A DNA stretch of 64,000 nucleotides from Riptortus pedestris (lineage: Eukaryota; Arthropoda; Insecta; Hemiptera; Alydidae): positions 24,174,001-24,238,000 of the forward strand of contig CM032230.1 of assembly GCA_019009955.1 (NCBI GenBank), in the 5' to 3' direction. Under the pieces are notes generated by a model. The model had not been told where the DNA came from, made no database searches, and saw nothing but the letters and a program-made list of their open reading frames with translations. The position numbers and the translations under genes are program-made. Of this stretch, positions 35,350-47,880 are shown in pieces. Numbering within the stretch: the first letter of the stretch is position 1; the number at the start of each line of letters is the position of its first letter.

Positions 35350-35575
35350 AATTATTTATTAACGTCTACTTTTTGCAACTAAGGTTAATCGGGACGGGTT
35401 ATCTACAGGTTACCACCCTTTTCTAGTAAGGGTGGGACTAAGGATTTTATTTAATGAATTCCGTCACTAAATAGATTCCTCTGCCCAGGCGGGAATCGAA
35501 CTCACCACTCTAGGTTTACCATATCAGATTAGGGTCAACGCTTTAACTCAAATGGCTAACCTGAGCCCGAAAATC
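35350..35575 (-). repeat. Full-length tRNA-derived SINE
   Basis: On the - strand: head GGGCTCAGGTTAGCC, GAGTTAAAGCG, B box GAGTTCGATTCCCGCC, ACTAGAAAAGGGTGG hairpin half, GGTAACCTGTAGATAACCCG, tail ACGTTAATAAATAAT. Most complete copy of the family in the window and the best reference for the others. Confidence 0.8.
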
Positions 35576-36392
35576 GTCCAAAATATTAACTAAATCATAT
35601 AATAAAGATAAATAAAATTATTCATTAAGGTGGACTAATCGGACAAAAATGTATTTAAGACCTGAATGAACTATTAAACTGTTAATCACCTGAACAAAAT
35701 AAAGGGTACATTATTGTGTTCGTTAATTACTTTACCTCTGTGTTGACCTTCTGACGTTTACCGGAGTATTAGAAAAACAAGCCCTTCAGCGATATGGCTA
35801 TTTCGAGAACGAAAATTTACTCTAAATAGATATTTTCTCAGTATAAATGCTCTGCGAAAGGTGAATGGGACTGAAAAAAAAACCTATTGAAGAGGGCGAA
35901 AAGCCTTAGCACCCGCTCATGGGTTAAAGCAATTTAAAAAGAATTATATCCTTTTGTCTCGTCCCTTCTTTCATGAGGAAAAAATATGAACGGGACCGTC
36001 ATTGTCCTTTGCCTCTTGACAAGCCTCGCTCCAATGCTTTTATACCAATACTTCTGAATTATGGCCGGCTATTTATGAGCTCTTTAGATTTTATCCATTT
36101 TATTAAAAGGTCCTCTTAGGTTTATTGAAAGTTAGCATAGAGGGTTTTAGAGAATTTCCCCTTAGGGAAGTAAGTACACTATATCCGCTTGTTAAGAAAA
36201 CAAGATTACTAAAATTGCGAATTTATCCGTAACTGCTAGAGATCAGAAATGGTTTTCTGGATATAAAATACATACTTGGGATGTTATTTTTTGAGCTCCG
36301 ATAGTTCTAGAATGTGTTCAGAAAACTTACAGGATCCTTTTTCAAGAAGTACAGATCCTGAGTAACTCAGATTTTGGAGGATAAGTTTGGTC

Positions 36393-36570
36393 ATTTGAGT
36401 TAAGGCGGTCTTACTCATAATTGGAAAAACTAGAGTCGCGAGTTCGAATCCCACCAGAGCAATAGAAGATTATTTAATGATGAACTCATTAAATAAAATT
36501 CTTAGCCTATAGCTAACCCGCCCCAACTAGCTTTAGTAGCACAAAGTGGACGTTGATTAATAAAATTTAA
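36393..36570 (+). repeat. SINE copy (CCACCCT family)
   Basis: GAGTTAAGGCGG, B box GCGAGTTCGAATCCCACC (best B-box match in the window), TTATTTAATGATGAACTCAT, then the tail GTGGACGTTGATTAATAAAA. The CCACCCT hairpin segment is deleted. Confidence 0.72.
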
Positions 36571-37348
36571 TTCAGATAGGTTTAAAAGTCAATTTAGCCA
36601 TTTGCGAATTGGTAGCGTATCGAAAATGACAAGAAAATAGTAATCTGAACCATACCGTTTTATTATTGATATATTAATAGGAAACATTTATAGCTTTTTT
36701 TTATATTGCTTAAAATAGACTGTTAGAAAAAAAAATCAATTTACAGTTTCAGCTTTATTTTTTCAGCGTATAGAACTTCAGATTACTGCTAAGAAATTTG
36801 AATAACAAGAAATCTATCATAAATGCTCTTGTTGCAAATACAGATTTCACTAAATCCTTTGGGATATATCTAGGCTATTATTTATTTGCCAAACTGTAAA
36901 AGTTCTTCATTTATTTTACTGTCTGCCTCTTCTTCTTTTCCTCCAATTATACACTCTTGCCCACCTGCCTGTTGAGCAACTTGTCCTGCCCAAGTCCATT
37001 CGATGTTTAGAGATGAGTTTTGGCAGTCGTAAAGGGCCAATAAATGTCCAAATAGAGAGATAGATGGACAACTATTGTAACTACTCTCCGAGTCATAAAT
37101 ATAATTTTCTAACAAGATTATAAATATAATAATTTAAAATAGTATGTAGCATAGAAATAATCAGGGAGGCAGTGGTTTTGGTTGCCGATATATGGGTGGC
37201 CGAGGACTGGCCCAGCAGAAGGAGATAGGACGATTAAATAAGCATTGCCTTGGATTGGGAGGTTGGTGAATGAGGAGAAGGAGCCTACTACATCTATAAT
37301 CCACGCTTCTCCGTCCACACTTCACTAATTTGCTTTGCACCGTACCTG

Positions 37349-37608
<260 letters not shown>

Positions 37609-37619
37609 AAATTAAACCC

Positions 37620-39428
37620 GTATTAAAACGGAAAAATAATGGGCTAATGGGCAGGAAGTACTCAGAAAAGACTTATTTCCCCTAATTCTTGGTGCCCGCT
37701 GGCATTTGCAGAATTAAGTGTTAGCGTTTAAAGAACTTACACAGTTTTCAATATCTATTCATTAATAAATCATGGGCTAATAGTTGATTTGCTCAACAGC
37801 CCCCGAAAGACTGAAGCCTGTCACATGTCTTTGGTGAGAGATCATATGGTCAGCTTGATGCAGTCCCTTCAGTATTGTGGTGGCATTTCCTGCAAAGATA
37901 GCTACTTTGTTTTCAGGCAGCTACTCATATCTCTCGCGACGCTGAGAGGAACCGGAGGAACAGTGGAAGCGCAGTTTCATTTTGGCGACTGCGCGCCTAA
38001 ATACAATTTTGAGTGTACTACCGGCGTTTGAACTTGGCACCTCTAGGATGGAAGCCACTAGACTTGGGACACCCAGTTGTACCTCTATTTCTAGCCGTCT
38101 TTTCTGGGTAGTACCCGTGGTTCTAAAGGCACAAACCATCCTTCGAGCACCCTCTAGTCTTCGATGAGATTCTACAAACTTCATTTGGTACATTCGTTTT
38201 CTACTACGGCTAGATCAGTCGTATTTAACAAACATTTGTGGTTATAGAAGCATTTTTTTTTTTTCTTCAAATTTTAGAGTATAATTTTCCAAAGAATCCT
38301 CATTCTCTACGCCTTTTTCTTTCCCAACCATATTGAATCAGGTGTTCATTATTTCTGGTAAGTAATTTTATTTCAGACTCCTCTTTTTTTCTGAGCCCGC
38401 TCCCTAAGAATTGGATTAGATCAGTTCCCAGAACCACAAATTCTTTTTACTTTTCTTTTAAGTATATATTTTTTCCTTCGCAAATTATTTCTAAGCCATG
38501 GACTTACTAGATAGACCAATAGGAAAGATGATTTCCAGAGATAGTTTAGACAGACCGTCATAGAGCAACAACGAGGATGTCCATCGCAACGTATTACCAA
38601 CTGATGCCTAAGGGTGGTGTTAACGATACATTAGATAATTGTAGATATTAGGGTGTCCCTGAAAACCACTCGCTCCTGGTAATGGTTCACTACCCCTCAC
38701 CTTGGTTTTCCATAATCTTGAATGACTAAACAACGATAGAGCAAGTGAAGAGTTTGAATTTGTGTCTGTTATCAGAACGATAAGGTCGAGGGGGAAAAGA
38801 ATGAGGTGTCCCTTAATTCAAAAAAGACAAAGAATTGTGCTTTATTTTATTAGTAATTCAATTTGATTTCTAAGGATTTTTCTTTCCTTACTCTGAGGCC
38901 TAATTCCATTTTCTGTTTCATCCTTCATTGGGCAATTAATGGAACGAAGCTCGAAGGGGTCAAAGTTTGATGATAATGAATGAACTAATCCACCTCATTC
39001 CAGTTTGTCAGATCAAAATATTTTTTAACTCAAAATGATAAATATTCCAGTTGCTCCTTTTAACCAATGAAATAATGTAATTTGATCTATTAGAACGTCT
39101 TGCAGTTATACATGTGAAATTTGGAGAATAAACAACTCTTATTCTTTCTACTTTATAACACTTCTTTCGTCAATGAATTCCGTGTAATACTGAAGAATGG
39201 ATACGTAGCTCTTGTGGAAAAGTGTGCTGTAACATTCACTGCAGCAGCGAAATTAATGTGGCTCAATTGGTTTGTATCCTTACCTCGAACGCATTAGTTC
39301 TCCATGGGATCAGAATGGTTGTCTTGTATTGGAGAACGTCAGAATTCATGGCACTTACCGATTAACGGGAGGCCACTTATTATTTTTGGTTATGTTTTCT
39401 TTAGATGTAAAATCTTCAATGCTTCAAA
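37620..39428. other. Unassigned region
   Basis: No gene recognised. The 37900-38170 part is richer in G+C and has a B-box-like GGCGTTTGAACTTGGCACC. It could be a decayed tRNA-derived repeat, but no second copy is seen. Confidence 0.4.
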
Positions 39429-39600
39429 ACCGCTTATCGCTATTCACCATTATAGCTGTTCGCTTTTCATAAGTATTCGCTTTTCCAAATATTCGCTTAT
39501 AAATTATAAATGACGAATAACATATAACTACTCGCTTATATTTATATAGCTATTCGCTTTTTCTGCCTATTCGCAGTTATAGCTGTCGCTAATTTATAGA
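39429..39600. repeat. Degenerate TATTCGCTT cluster
   Basis: TATTCGCTT-like motifs recur at short irregular intervals: GTTCGCTTTT, TATTCGCTTTT, TATTCGCTTAT, ACTCGCTTAT, TATTCGCTTTT and TATTCGCAG. Confidence 0.6.
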
Positions 39601-39613
39601 AACATTTTGCCAT

Positions 39614-39910
39614 TTATAAAATCTAGAAGTACTATTTTAAATAATAAAGTGGTTTTCCTTTTATTATGATTTAATAATTGTCTTTAATTATAAATTCTAG
39701 GAGTGCTATTTTAAATAATAAAGTGATTTTCCTTTTATTATGATTTAATAATTGTCTTTAATTATAAATTCTAGGAGTGTAATTTTAAATAATAAAGTGA
39801 TTTTCCTTTTATTATGATTTAATAATTGTCTTTAATTATAAATTCTAGGAGCCTAATTTTAAATATTAAAGTGATTTTCCTTTTATTATGATTTAATAAT
39901 TGTCTTTATG
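39614..39910 (+). repeat. 74-bp tandem repeat, four copies
   Basis: Units starting about 39614, 39689, 39763 and 39837. Each contains TTATAAATTCTAGGAGTG, AATAATAAAGTGATTTTCC and ATGATTTAATAATTGTC, with very few differences. Every unit carries an AATAAA. Confidence 0.9.
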
Positions 39911-40426
39911 AGTAGCTTCCCGTTAGCCAATAATACCGAATTAATTATTTTTTTTACTACAATTTTGGATAAATTCATCCAAGCCATCCGTAGGCTGTTC
40001 ATTATAAAGGGGGCTTTAAATCATCCCGAATTCAGCGCATGGCCTTAAACATGTTTCTTTTTTTGTTTGGCTTGTAAATACCTGATGATGGTACGTTAGT
40101 GAAGGAAACAATAAAGAACTTTGTGCTTAAATAAAGATGTTGGTGAGGTGACTTCCAGTTATTAAGAACTGTTTTCTAAAATCATTCTCCACTTTTCATC
40201 TTCCTTTTCTACAACCATTATCACACTGGATCGTCCAATATGTTGATTTGATATTTAAACATACCAACTGATTTTTCTTCATTAACCACCTATTCTGATG
40301 AATCCAACCCATTGATAATAGATGAGAATATTTCTTGGATCTTCTTAAAGCTGAGAGTAAAAAAAATTGAAAGAAGTTTTCTTCTCTAGGAGAACTAAAT
40401 GCCTGCTTCCCTTGTTCATAGTAGAT

Positions 40427-41612
40427 GGCCAATGAACTCACTCGACTGCCGAAGGAAGGAGAAACAAATGTCGGCTTCCCCTGTATATGGTAGATGCTCA
40501 CGTCGGCCAATGAACTCACTCGAGTGCCGAAGGAAGGAGAAACAAATGTCGGCTTCCCCTGTATATGGTAGATGCTCTTCGGCAAATGAACTCACTCGAG
40601 TGCCGAAGGAAGGAGAAAAAAATTTCTACTTCCCCTGTATATGGTAGATGATCTTCGGCTAATGAACTCACTCGAGTGCCGACGGAAGGAGAAACAAATA
40701 TCTGCTTCCCCTGTATATGGGAGATGCTCTCGTCGGCCAATGAACTCACTCGAGTGCCGAAGGAAGGAGAGACAAGTCCTTGCTTTCCCTGTATATGGTA
40801 GATGCTCTTCGGCCAATGATCTCACTCGAGTGCCGAAGGAAGGAGAAACAAATGTCTGCTTCCCCTGTATATGGTAGATTCTCTCGGTCAATGAACTCAC
40901 TCGAGTGCCGAAGAAAGGAGAAACAAGTGCCTTGCTTCCCCTGTATATGGTAGATGGTCTCGTCGGCCAATGAACTCACTCGAGTGTCGAAGGAAGGAGA
41001 AACAAATGTCTGCTTCCCCTATATATGGTAGTGCTCTCGTCGGCCAATGAACTCACTCGAGTGCCAAAGGAAGGAGAAACAAAGGTCTTCTTCCCCTGTA
41101 TATGGTAGATGCTTTCGTCGGCCATTGAACTCACTGAGGTGCCCAAGGAAGGAGAAACAAATGTCTGCTTCCTCTGATTGATGCTCTCGTCGGTCAATGA
41201 ACTCACTCGAGTGCCGAAGGAAGGAGAAACAAATGTCGGCTTCCCCAGTATATGGTAGATGCTCACGTCGGCCAATGAACTCACTCGAGTGCCGAAGGAA
41301 GGAGAGACAAGTCCTTGCTTTTCCTGTATATGGTAGATGCTCTTGGGCAAATGAACTCACTCGAGTGCCGAAGGAAGGAGAAACAAATGTCGGCTTCCCC
41401 TGTATATGGTAGATGCTCACGTCGGCCAATGAACTCACTCGAGTGCCGAAGGAAGGAGAAACAAATGTCGGCTTCCCCTGTATATGGTAGATGCTCACGT
41501 CGGCCAATGAACTCACTCGAGTGCCGAAGGAAGAAGAAACGAATGTCTGCTTCCCCTGACTATGGTAGATGCTCTCGGCCAATGAACTCACTCGAGTGCC
41601 GAAGGAAGGAGA
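40427..41612. repeat. 78-bp minisatellite, about 16 copies
   Basis: Unit core AATGAACTCACTCGAGTGCC then GAAGGAAGGAGAAACAAATG and CCCCTGTATATGGTAGATG. CTCGAG occurs in almost every unit. Because 78 is a multiple of 3, long open frames appear on both strands. They look like shadows of the array, not genes. Confidence 0.93.
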
Positions 41613-41990
41613 GTTAGAAGGCTCCGGAGGAAGAGGATGCGGGAGAGGAGTGAGGCTGCGCGAGGATCAATATAGAGGGCGCTAACGACCTGCAGTAAGA
41701 GGGAGTGACGTCAGAGAGACGATATCGACCGAACTGTTCCGAGTGGAAGACAGTCCTGCGACAGCGGTATGGCGAGCCCCCACCGGTCGGCTCCCTCTCC
41801 ACGTGTTCATAGCCAATAGCATCATCATCAACACCATTAAACCAATCACCCCTGCACGGATGTAAGACAAGTAAGTTCCTCTTGATAGCCCGCCCCAGTC
41901 CCGGTGCAGCATCAGGACCAGATCCCAACCTCAGGACCACAACCTCCGAGAACCAATGGATCCCAGTGGCCCTCACATTGAATCCTTACA
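41613..41990. promoter_or_regulatory. G+C- and CpG-rich island
   Basis: Sharply richer in G+C and CpG than the surrounding DNA. It holds a perfect CRE palindrome TGACGTCA at 41706-41713, AACCAATGG at about 41952, and a short repeat of CAGGACCA. This looks like a promoter or first exon. Confidence 0.45.
41682..41912 (-). CDS. Possible first exon of a type II membrane protein
   Basis: An open frame of 76 codons from ATG at 41912, with an in-frame stop upstream that fixes the start. It shows a short basic N-tail (MLHRDWGGLSRGTYLSYIR), one hydrophobic helix (AGVIGLMVLMMMLLAM, about residues 20-35) and a luminal-like stretch with a sequon (RNSS). This layout suits Golgi glycosyl- or sulfotransferases, but no family is recognised. 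A weak donor, CAG|GTCGTT, precedes the stop. Start context is poor. It could be chance in G+C-rich DNA. Confidence 0.3.
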   Translation of the reverse strand: MLHRDWGGLSRGTYLSYIRAGVIGLMVLMMMLLAMNTWRGSRPVGARHTAVAGLSSTRNSSVDIVSLTSLPLTAGR

Positions 41991-43516
41991 TCCTATAGTA
42001 AATATATACTTCCCTCAACTCCATTCCTGTCACTGAACCCATAAAGAGGATAACCTCATGCATAGATAAATCCTTAAAATATTTTAAATTGAGTGTGCAA
42101 ATCTAGAATAAATAATAAATAAATTTCATATTTTGAAAACGACTGTAGAAAATATTGTACAACTATCCTCCCTTTTTATGAAATAATCAAGAACCATGTG
42201 ATAATGGTATTTACCTTCTCATTTATACGTCATTGTACTACTTGTTTCCTGAATATCCGAAAAATCATAAAGTGGCAGATAATAAATAAATACGGCATAT
42301 TGGTTATTCTATTTCTTAAACATAATCATATTTAAAAGTATATTGTCACATTTTCCTTCAGAATTTTATAGCAATAAGGAATGCTATTTTTAATGCTGGC
42401 TATAAGATAGGCGTAAGGACGACTTGATTCTTGATCAAGTATATCCCAAAAGCCGAGAATCCTTGAGATTTGTATATTAGTGACAAATTGTAACTATGCA
42501 TTAGTTGATCTATCTCGAGTTATAAGTTACATATTATCTAACTTTTTTAAAGATTGAATGTAGGGTTACATAGAAAACTTTATTGTTTATTGAACCTTTA
42601 AAAAATAAAACTGTAGCTAATGGAATATATCATATTTATAAGAAGAAAGCCTGTATTATTATAAAACAAAAATTAAGTTATCGTTTAAATCATGTTGATG
42701 AAGATTAAACTAAATGATTCAAATACTGACTTCTTTCACCTCCGATATTTCCTTTTAAAACTGGAAGAGCTTTATATGAACTAAAGAATGTTTTATAAAT
42801 GTACTTCTGTTTATACAGCCGGAGTACACATTTTTGGTCCATCCACTGCCATCCAAATCTACCAACGTCCTTCTATTTCTTTTCTTAAAGGTAAAAAATT
42901 TGCTTGATGAAATAAGATAAATCCTTGCTTTTACTGTTCAAGTATCTTTGAAATCACAACTTATACACATATTATTGATACGGCCACTTATGTCCATCCA
43001 AACTTTTTAAAACTTTGCCTAACTTCAATAGTTGTGGAAGGTTATATTGAACTGATGTGAGTTTGTGATCGTCAATCATAGAATAGCTTTAGACAATGTT
43101 CCACTTATGGATCTTCTAGTTTTGTGTATAACATTCTGTTAACAAATAAATATATGAACAATATGTGTTTAGTTCTAAATGAAAATGATTTAGGAATATG
43201 AATGAAACATTAAAAATGGTGTAGTTTTTATAAATAGTTCTAATAGAAATGTATTTCAATATAAATTTAACTACAAAATAAATACAAAAACATATCTAGG
43301 AAACATTGATTCTCGTGCTATGTTAGGACATAACTGGTTCACTAATTGATAATAAAGGAATTTCGAGTCATATTTAAGTTGATTTTTCAAACAAGTAAGA
43401 GAGTTAGTGCTCCTTACCAAAGTATTGTGAACGTGAAATTACATGTATAAATAATCTGTATATTAGATAAATCTATGTCAGGGTTGTCGTGGCAAAAAGT
43501 ATATTTGTGTATACAG

Positions 43517-43525
<9 letters not shown>

Positions 43526-43558
<33 letters not shown>
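43526..43558. repeat. (TA)n microsatellite
   Basis: TA dinucleotides following a short CACACA stretch. Confidence 0.9.
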
Positions 43559-43560
<2 letters not shown>

Positions 43561-45039
43561 TTGCTTAATAAGTCCGTTCACGTACAATCATTCACAAATG
43601 TTTACTTATACAAAAATACTCATAATTTACATATGGCATTTATATTATCTACATTCTCTAATAAGTTATTATTCAGTTCCTTTATTATTCTCTCTATAGT
43701 TTCATTGTATTCATTCAGTTTAACTTCATTGTTTCCGAATTATTTATATTAAGCTCGGGATTGCTGAGCCTTTATTGCTAAATCTAAAACCGTTACTCAT
43801 CTTAATTGATTGCTGAATGTATGATCTAATCAAGGTAGCAGTACATTAATTGTGATGTATGGGGACTCGATTATTTAGAGGAATTCTTAAATAAATCTAA
43901 CGTTATAAAAAGAGCTTTGAATCCCGGCTGTTCGTTGAGGCAGGAAAATTCATTGCTCAAATTGTTTGTAGTTGTAAATTGTGTTTTGCTGCCTTGTGAC
44001 TGCTGAATAAAGCTTCAATATTGATAGTACAAATATTATGTTAAGAGTTATACATATAGGAGCAAGGAATGTAAAAAAATGATGTAACTATTTGCTTGTA
44101 TACTTGTAGTCGTTCATTTTGTTAGATTTGTTTGTGACGGAGTAAAAAAAAAAATGAGAACACATTCGTGTAATACTAAGAACAGGCATTTGACAGCTTA
44201 TAGAGCAATAGACGTGGGCTTTCTACGAGGGGGCTTTCTCGTAGCTCTGCGTTCATACATTTTATTAAACTATATGAGTCAATATAATTATTATTTTACG
44301 TATGCATTGTAACGAATTGAGTTTTGGATTTTCTAATAAACGCTTATGGCTCAGAATGTGAGGTTGATTCGGTTTATAACCTATCACTAAGCAGATTATA
44401 GAGACTGAATTGAAGGGCTTAGTGGAAGAAAATGTTAAATGCCTCACTGTGGTTTTCCATCTCCCCCGCCAGAAATTATGAAAGTATTGACAACTCAAAG
44501 CCAAGCTTGTAAACATTATATGCTTTTAAACACTTTAAAAGATTCAGTGAGAGTCTTTTTATCACATATTGTTAATGAATGAATGTGTTAATGAATTATT
44601 CCCTTAAATGCAGTGTCCTTTATTTTGTTTTTAATTCTACTGTATAATTGATTATCTATGCTTTGGACTTGATACACAGTAAATTTGCCCTGGAAGTGTA
44701 TTAATCATCCATGTAACTTCTCTTCGTGTGTAGAGATTCAATTTTTAAAGAATCATGATCACGACTGACTCCTCTCATTAGGAAAAGGAATTTTCGTGGA
44801 GGATTAAAATAAGATTAGGGCAAAATAGAGGTTTTTCTGACTGGAAATGCGCCTGATGAATCGGACAAAGTTTTCTAGCCAATGAACTTTGATGCGCCAA
44901 GGGGTTGGCAAAGATTAATATTTTTTATCATAAAAACATAAGCAGGATTCTCAAGCACACAGTTGAATTTCGAAACGAACCTTCTGCTTGAAACCCTGTA
45001 CAATTTACCAACACCTGATAAAAAATTGCCTACTTTAGA

Positions 45040-45160
45040 AAACATAACATTACAAAATCCTTAGTCCCACCCTAGCTAGAAAAGAGTGGTAACCTCTATT
45101 ACGTCCCTATTAGTCATAGTATTGTAGAACTAAATGCACGTTAATAAATAACAGTTTTAA
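45040..45160 (+). repeat. SINE 3' fragment (CCACCCT family)
   Basis: AAAATCCTTAGTCCCACCCT, AGCTAGAAAAGAGTGG, GGTAACC and tail GCACGTTAATAAATAAC. Confidence 0.65.
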
Positions 45161-46330
45161 TTCAGAATGTAGGAATGCTAAACCCGCAATGCCAATGAGA
45201 CATGCGTGCCTCAGAACTTTCCTATATCTGAAAGCTGTAACCATTTCACACTTACAGCTTAAACTTTTGGCGTATGCTGATTAATTAACAATATAATTCT
45301 AGATAGGTAAAAACAGTGAATATTAAAATTAGACAACTACCTGTAAGTCTTTCAAATGTTTTCGCGGATGCTTTTACTTAGAAAGTATTTTTAAAACACT
45401 GAATTTTCCATTCAAGAAAAATGTAATCTTATTTAAAGCACTCCTGAGGATATTGTTCTACTCCTAATAGTTCGACGGGTTAGTATTTAAATTTGTCACG
45501 TGGTCTTTGTTTTGAAAGGTTTTAGGTAGGGTTTTTAATGAATAGTTAACATTTTAGTTGCATGAATAAAATTCAAGTATATGCTAGTTATTTACCGGAG
45601 TATGATTTCTATGACGAGTTATTTATTTGTGAATTAAAAATAAATGTCACCTTTATCATATTCTTGCCTGATGCTCTCCTTTTGAGGTAATCAGCAATAA
45701 GAGAAACATCTGTAGCTTAGATGTTTCTATAGCTTAACAGTTCAAAATATAGGGAGATTTAGTTAATTATAAAACCATTGAGAGTATACTTTTAAGATCG
45801 TTGATTATATGAAATTTTTAGTCTCCTAAAGTGATTTTCACAATTATTGCTCAATACATCATGTATCAATAACTGAAATTTAATGAAATTATATTTTGTA
45901 CTTCTTCGTTTCCAATATTATGCATTCCCAAACTTGTACAAAATATGAAATTTTTACACAAAGCTGAGATATTACTGCATACAGCCCAGGTTACCTTAAT
46001 GTGCGATCCTAACTAAGAGAGAAATAGAGGATATGAGTCATTTCAGAATTCGTGAATTTTGCTTATCGTCCCCATTCATGCGAGATTAACTGTTAAGGAA
46101 GAATTGAGTACGGAAGGACTGTGAAGCATATTGATCAACGAACTATATTCTGAAACTCATTATTTGAATTTAAAGAAAGTAAAAATCATTTCAAAGGAAT
46201 TAATTTCAACTCTAAAAATTAGTTTTATATATATATATATATATATTCGTGTGTATATGTACAAGCAAAGATAAGGCTGACTCCAGAAACTTTGCATCCG
46301 AAAACATCTCCTCTACGAGTATATGTTATC

Positions 46331-46333
<3 letters not shown>

Positions 46334-46381
<48 letters not shown>

Positions 46382-46387
46382 TCTCGC
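46334..46387. repeat. (CT)n microsatellite
   Basis: About 25 CT units with one CACT interruption. Confidence 0.93.
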
Positions 46388-46715
46388 TATATATTTATAT
46401 ATAAATACTTTTTTTCTGACTTTAGATCTAGAGCAGCCATCACCGCCCTTTCCATCTATGTCTATCCTGGTAAATTAATTAATGTCCTTAGCGAGTTGTG
46501 TGATTTACTTGCCGCCATATGTCCTCTCTCGTTGCCCCTTAGCTTACATATCATGAAATATGGACTTTCCCCAGGTTTGATTATCTCTCCTCTTTCCTTC
46601 CTTCTTCGGATTCCTAATTCATTAGTAATTCTCAATTGTTATACAAGAAAAGTAGAAAGTTTATCTGACATAAAATTATTCCATTTTATTGCCTAATGTG
46701 TCTAGCCTTCTGGCA

Positions 46716-46787
46716 GTTTTCACTTCGTTAAAAACCTCAGAGTTTGATTTGATGATTGAGGTTTTCACTTCGTTAAAAACCTCAGAG
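46716..46787. repeat. 27-bp direct repeat with internal hairpin
   Basis: GTTTTCACTTCGTTAAAAAC plus CTCAGAG occurs at 46716-46742 and 46761-46787. The second copy with its upstream TGAG can pair TGAGGTTTT with AAAACCTCA. Confidence 0.85.
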
Positions 46788-47591
46788 GTTGAGTATATTT
46801 TAGATTTTGAGTGAACTACATTTCAGCTCACATGTTCTACTTGGAAACTTTACAATTATCGAAGGCAGGTCTACCTAGATATTCATTCTCATTACCAATG
46901 AAAGCATGCGTGTAAGTTGAGAAAGTTAATTCGGTAAATGTTACTTATTTTTAACTATAAATATTCTACACTGTATGGTAACTCTTGTCTTCATGGCTTT
47001 AATTAGTGAATCTATTAATTAACCATTAGTACGTAAATATTATTTATGTATCATAAAGACACAATTATTAGTTTTTATGCGTTTCGGTAAAAGGAAGTTG
47101 GTAAAGGAAGATTGATGAACTGGCAGAATCTACAATTAGAGAATGGAACAAAGAAAACTTTCTATTGTAAAATATTTTGAAGTAATTATCAAACAAAAGG
47201 AATACCTAATGTAATCCTTTGTAGGTTTTGCTCTTCGTTTCGAGAGGCGTCATTAACACTAAGAGAATGAATGCGTACAGAAGACAGAAATTTATAAGAA
47301 AATAATGATTTTACATTTATTCCGAAAGAACTTTTTTGAATGGCTGAAAAAAGGTCTACCAACTGTTGGATAGCGCCGAGCCTTTTTAAGTCTAGATTAT
47401 AGATTGGCTCATATCAAGCAGGAGAACTATGTGCTTATTGTAGCTTGGTGCTTTGAGTATGTCGGTAGATCCATTGAGGCAATGTAGTAGTGTTGAAATG
47501 ATATTAATTGAAAGTGAAGAAGCTGAGGTAACTCTTAACATGGTTGTTTTTGGGGAAAAGTAAAATTTTAATTAAAACGAAAACATATCAG

Positions 47592-47880
47592 CTGAAAGGA
47601 AAATCATCAGAAAAATCCTCGGCTCAAAACTAATAAAGGAAGATTATAGACTGCATTCACACACAGTTACAGAAAAGTATTCCAACATGGAGACCGCATT
47701 CCGTAAACGCCTACTGAAATTCTTTGGACACTTCACGAGACAACCTACAGACCAAGGAAATTCTAGTACACACCCTGAAACTCAAATGCTCGGTAACATG
47801 GACCAAAAAACTCAAAATTGGCCTAGAACAATTCACCAAAGACCCTAAAAAGTACAGACAAAAAAACATCTGGTAAGTTA
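47592..47880 (+). pseudogene. Non-LTR retrotransposon ORF2 C-terminal relic
   Basis: KIIRKILGSKLIKEDYRLHS, FRKRLLKFFGHFTRQPTDQ, then after a one-base shift TKEILVHTLKLKCSVTWTKK and a basic tail ending NIW plus stop. The RRILRKILG...RRLxFFGHxxR pattern is typical of the region after the reverse transcriptase in LINE elements. The RT domain is not visible upstream. Confidence 0.65.

Larger units (their letters stand above)
42000..46330. other. Unassigned A+T-rich region
   Basis: No gene recognised. Contains a (TA)n tract at 43526-43558, a small SINE fragment (45040-45160, listed separately), and nothing else I can name. Confidence 0.55.

Noticed and set aside
36393..36470. A functional tRNA gene
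   Set aside because: The B box is good, but there is no full cloverleaf and the sequence continues into the SINE body and tail.
40196..41617. Many overlapping open frames up to 190 codons
   Set aside because: The 78-bp period is a multiple of 3, so frames without stops persist on both strands; repeats, not genes.
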